From assembly GCA_027046105.1 (NCBI GenBank), contig JALTZQ010000005.1, forward strand, positions 2,295-7,585: a stretch of DNA of 5,291 bases, given 5' to 3'. The notes beneath the pieces are model-generated. The model ran no database searches. It was given only the letters and a program-made list of their open reading frames with translations, and had not been told where the DNA came from. Origin of the DNA: Pyrodictiaceae archaeon. Lineage in GTDB: Archaea > Thermoproteota > Thermoprotei_A > Sulfolobales > Pyrodictiaceae. Within the stretch, counting starts at the first letter, position 1, and each line of letters begins with the position of its first letter. The position numbers and the translations under genes are program-made. Below are positions 4,584 through 5,291 of the stretch, piece by piece.

Positions 4584-4856
4584 CTACCTGCTGCGCCTTA
4601 CTCTCATCTTCTTCCTGTTCTGCTGGCATGCCGTGTAGCCTACTATGTATGCTAGCATTACTTTCTCCCTGTCGTCCCTTATCTCTTCGGCTATTACCCG
4701 TAGTACGTCGTACACCCAGACTTCCCCGGGGAACCTTTCTTCGAGCCACTCGTAGAGCTCCATCATTCTCTCATCACTTATGCCGAGCTGTGCCGAGACT
4801 GTTGTCACGATTATCCTTGTCAGAGCCTCCAACTCTCTATCCAGATCCCCGCTCAC
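4584..4856 (-). CDS. Unrecognised 90-residue helical protein, first gene of a two-gene unit
   Basis: The protein begins MSGDLDRELEALTRIIVTTV, then SAQLGISDERMMELYEWLEE, RFPGEVWVYDVLRVIAEEI, RDDREKVMLAYIVGYTACQQ, and ends in a basic tail NRKKMRVRRSR. It is nearly all helix, acidic in the body and strongly basic at the end, which suggests RNA or DNA contact. The start is well supported: GAGGTGA (4863-4869), a perfect anti-Shine-Dalgarno match, lies six bases before this GTG. A GTG two codons further upstream directly abuts the Shine-Dalgarno and is less likely. I recognise no family. The CRISPR-like repeat remnants lie immediately upstream and may overlap its promoter. Same-strand neighbour downstream at about 50 bases. 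Confidence 0.72.
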   Translation of the reverse strand: MSGDLDRELEALTRIIVTTVSAQLGISDERMMELYEWLEERFPGEVWVYDVLRVIAEEIRDDREKVMLAYIVGYTACQQNRKKMRVRRSR

Positions 4857-4871
4857 ACCCACTCACCTCGC

Positions 4872-4923
4872 CTACACATACAAATAGAGTTGTAAGATGA
4901 GTTCAATTGAGAATTGTAAGATG
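4872..4923 (+). repeat. CRISPR-repeat-like debris with a 24-nt tandem element
   Basis: ACAAATAGAGTTG (4880-4892) is identical to the centre of the first array repeat, and 4872-4896 matches that repeat at 18 of 25. The segment GAGTTGTAAGATG (4887-4899) recurs as GAATTGTAAGATG (4911-4923) exactly 24 bases on. A third end-like copy, GAGTTGAAAG, lies at 4961-4970. The block sits directly upstream of the 90-residue gene and may double as its promoter region. It includes the interrupted dyad CAATTGAGAATTG (4904-4916). The following stretch 4924-5173 shows no gene I can support. Confidence 0.4.
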
Positions 4924-5173
4924 CTAAGCTCTTGCCAGCAAGAGAGGGGTAGCTGAGGTTGAGTTGAAAGGAGACACGGCAGCGGAGTCTGGTATAGGCC
5001 TTGAAGGCATGGCATCAATGTTGTTCTGCTTCGGGTTATACGTACAACAATAAGAATTGTGTCCATTATCTTGACGACTTGTATGATGCGCCCTATGACA
5101 CGTTGTTCTAGCTTTACCTGTGGTAGTAATGCTGCTAGTGCTAAAGCATTGTTTTCTGACAGTGTCTCCTAGG

Positions 5174-5291
5174 TTACTTGTAGGCGCTCCCCCTATAGTG
5201 GATATGGTAGATGTAGATTGTTTTAGACTCAAAGTCTACCCTAAATATGATCCTTATATCGCCAACTCGAAGACACAGAAAGCCTTCCCAC
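5174..5291 (-). CDS. C-terminal end of a RelE-family toxin (5' end outside the window)
   Basis: The last 38 codons are visible on the minus strand. They read WEGFLCLRVGDIRIIFRVDF, then ESKTIYIYHIHYRGSAYK, then TAA. LRVGDIRIIFRVDFESKTIYI is the typical RelE/ParE core: two antiparallel strands with an Arg-rich edge (RVGD, RII), then a charged turn. The closing HYRGSAYK stands where RelE proteins carry HR-x-x-Y. RelE toxins cut mRNA in the ribosomal A site, with Arg and Tyr at the C-terminus contributing. The antitoxin gene would be expected beyond the window edge, since RelB-type genes usually come first. Related ParE toxins act on gyrase instead; the fragment does not separate the two. Confidence 0.8.
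   Translation of the reverse strand, partial: WEGFLCLRVGDIRIIFRVDFESKTIYIYHIHYRGSAYK

Noticed and set aside
4437..4900. Plus-strand and third-frame ORFs of 64-116 codons over the 4265-4856 gene pair
   Set aside because: They are antisense or out-of-frame shadows, rich in Leu/Ser/Pro, over two minus-strand genes with better composition and, for the first, a perfect Shine-Dalgarno.
4872..5168. Minus-strand frame open from 5168 to 4872 (reads ALAALLPQVKLEQRVIGRII early on)
   Set aside because: The first part looks somewhat protein-like, but there is no start codon with a ribosome binding site, and the second half runs through the CRISPR-like repeat debris.
4924..5232. Minus-strand 102-codon ORF
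   Set aside because: Its composition is very rich in Ser and Thr with no domain sense, and it overlaps the RelE-type C-terminus in another frame.
5224..5238. Hairpin TAGACT-CAA-AGTCTA as a terminator
   Set aside because: It lies within the RelE-type coding sequence and has no following T-run on either strand.

Overview
The window looks like accessory DNA from a hyperthermophilic crenarchaeon. Three things point that way: heavy use of AGG, CTA and ATA codons; GTG starts behind GAGGTGA-type ribosome binding sites that match the crenarchaeal 16S tail; and CRISPR-type repeats of the archaeal class ending in TAGAGTTGAAAG. A Pyrodictium/Hyperthermus-like host is my guess from style only. No rRNA, tRNA or housekeeping gene is visible.

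Layout, left to right. The left edge carries the last 46 codons of a plus-strand RAMP/Cas6-like protein, then a frameshifted RelE-like remnant, then a broken minus-strand gene with an in-frame TAG whose 5' edge lies in a solitary CRISPR-type repeat (600-624). Next is an intact Doc-type Fic protein (743-1186), overlapped at its 3' end by a convergent, highly charged 40-residue ORF that has its own promoter. A decayed P-loop fragment follows (1378-1617). On the minus strand are a PIN-domain (VapC-like) nuclease and a 59-residue helical partner joined by an ATGA overlap.

The centre (2392-2760) is the most unusual part. A CRISPR-type repeat on the minus strand and one on the plus strand face each other across 180 bp of 33% G+C DNA. 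That DNA is an open reading frame from edge to edge. The plus-strand repeat is the first of a three-repeat mini-array whose last copy is degenerate.

The right half is all minus-strand: a complete MntA/HepT (nucleotidyltransferase/HEPN) toxin-antitoxin pair, an AT-rich promoter region, two consecutive unrecognised ~90-codon genes, CRISPR-repeat-like debris, and the C-terminus of a RelE-family toxin at the edge.

Overall this reads as a toxin-antitoxin and CRISPR remnant island: four toxin families (Doc/Fic, PIN, HEPN, RelE), several small candidate partners, and at least three decayed genes. The two proposals that best deserve testing are the inverted CRISPR repeats bounding a low-G+C ORF, and the small uncharacterised partners of the Fic and PIN proteins. 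Function calls rest on motifs read by eye; no database search was run.
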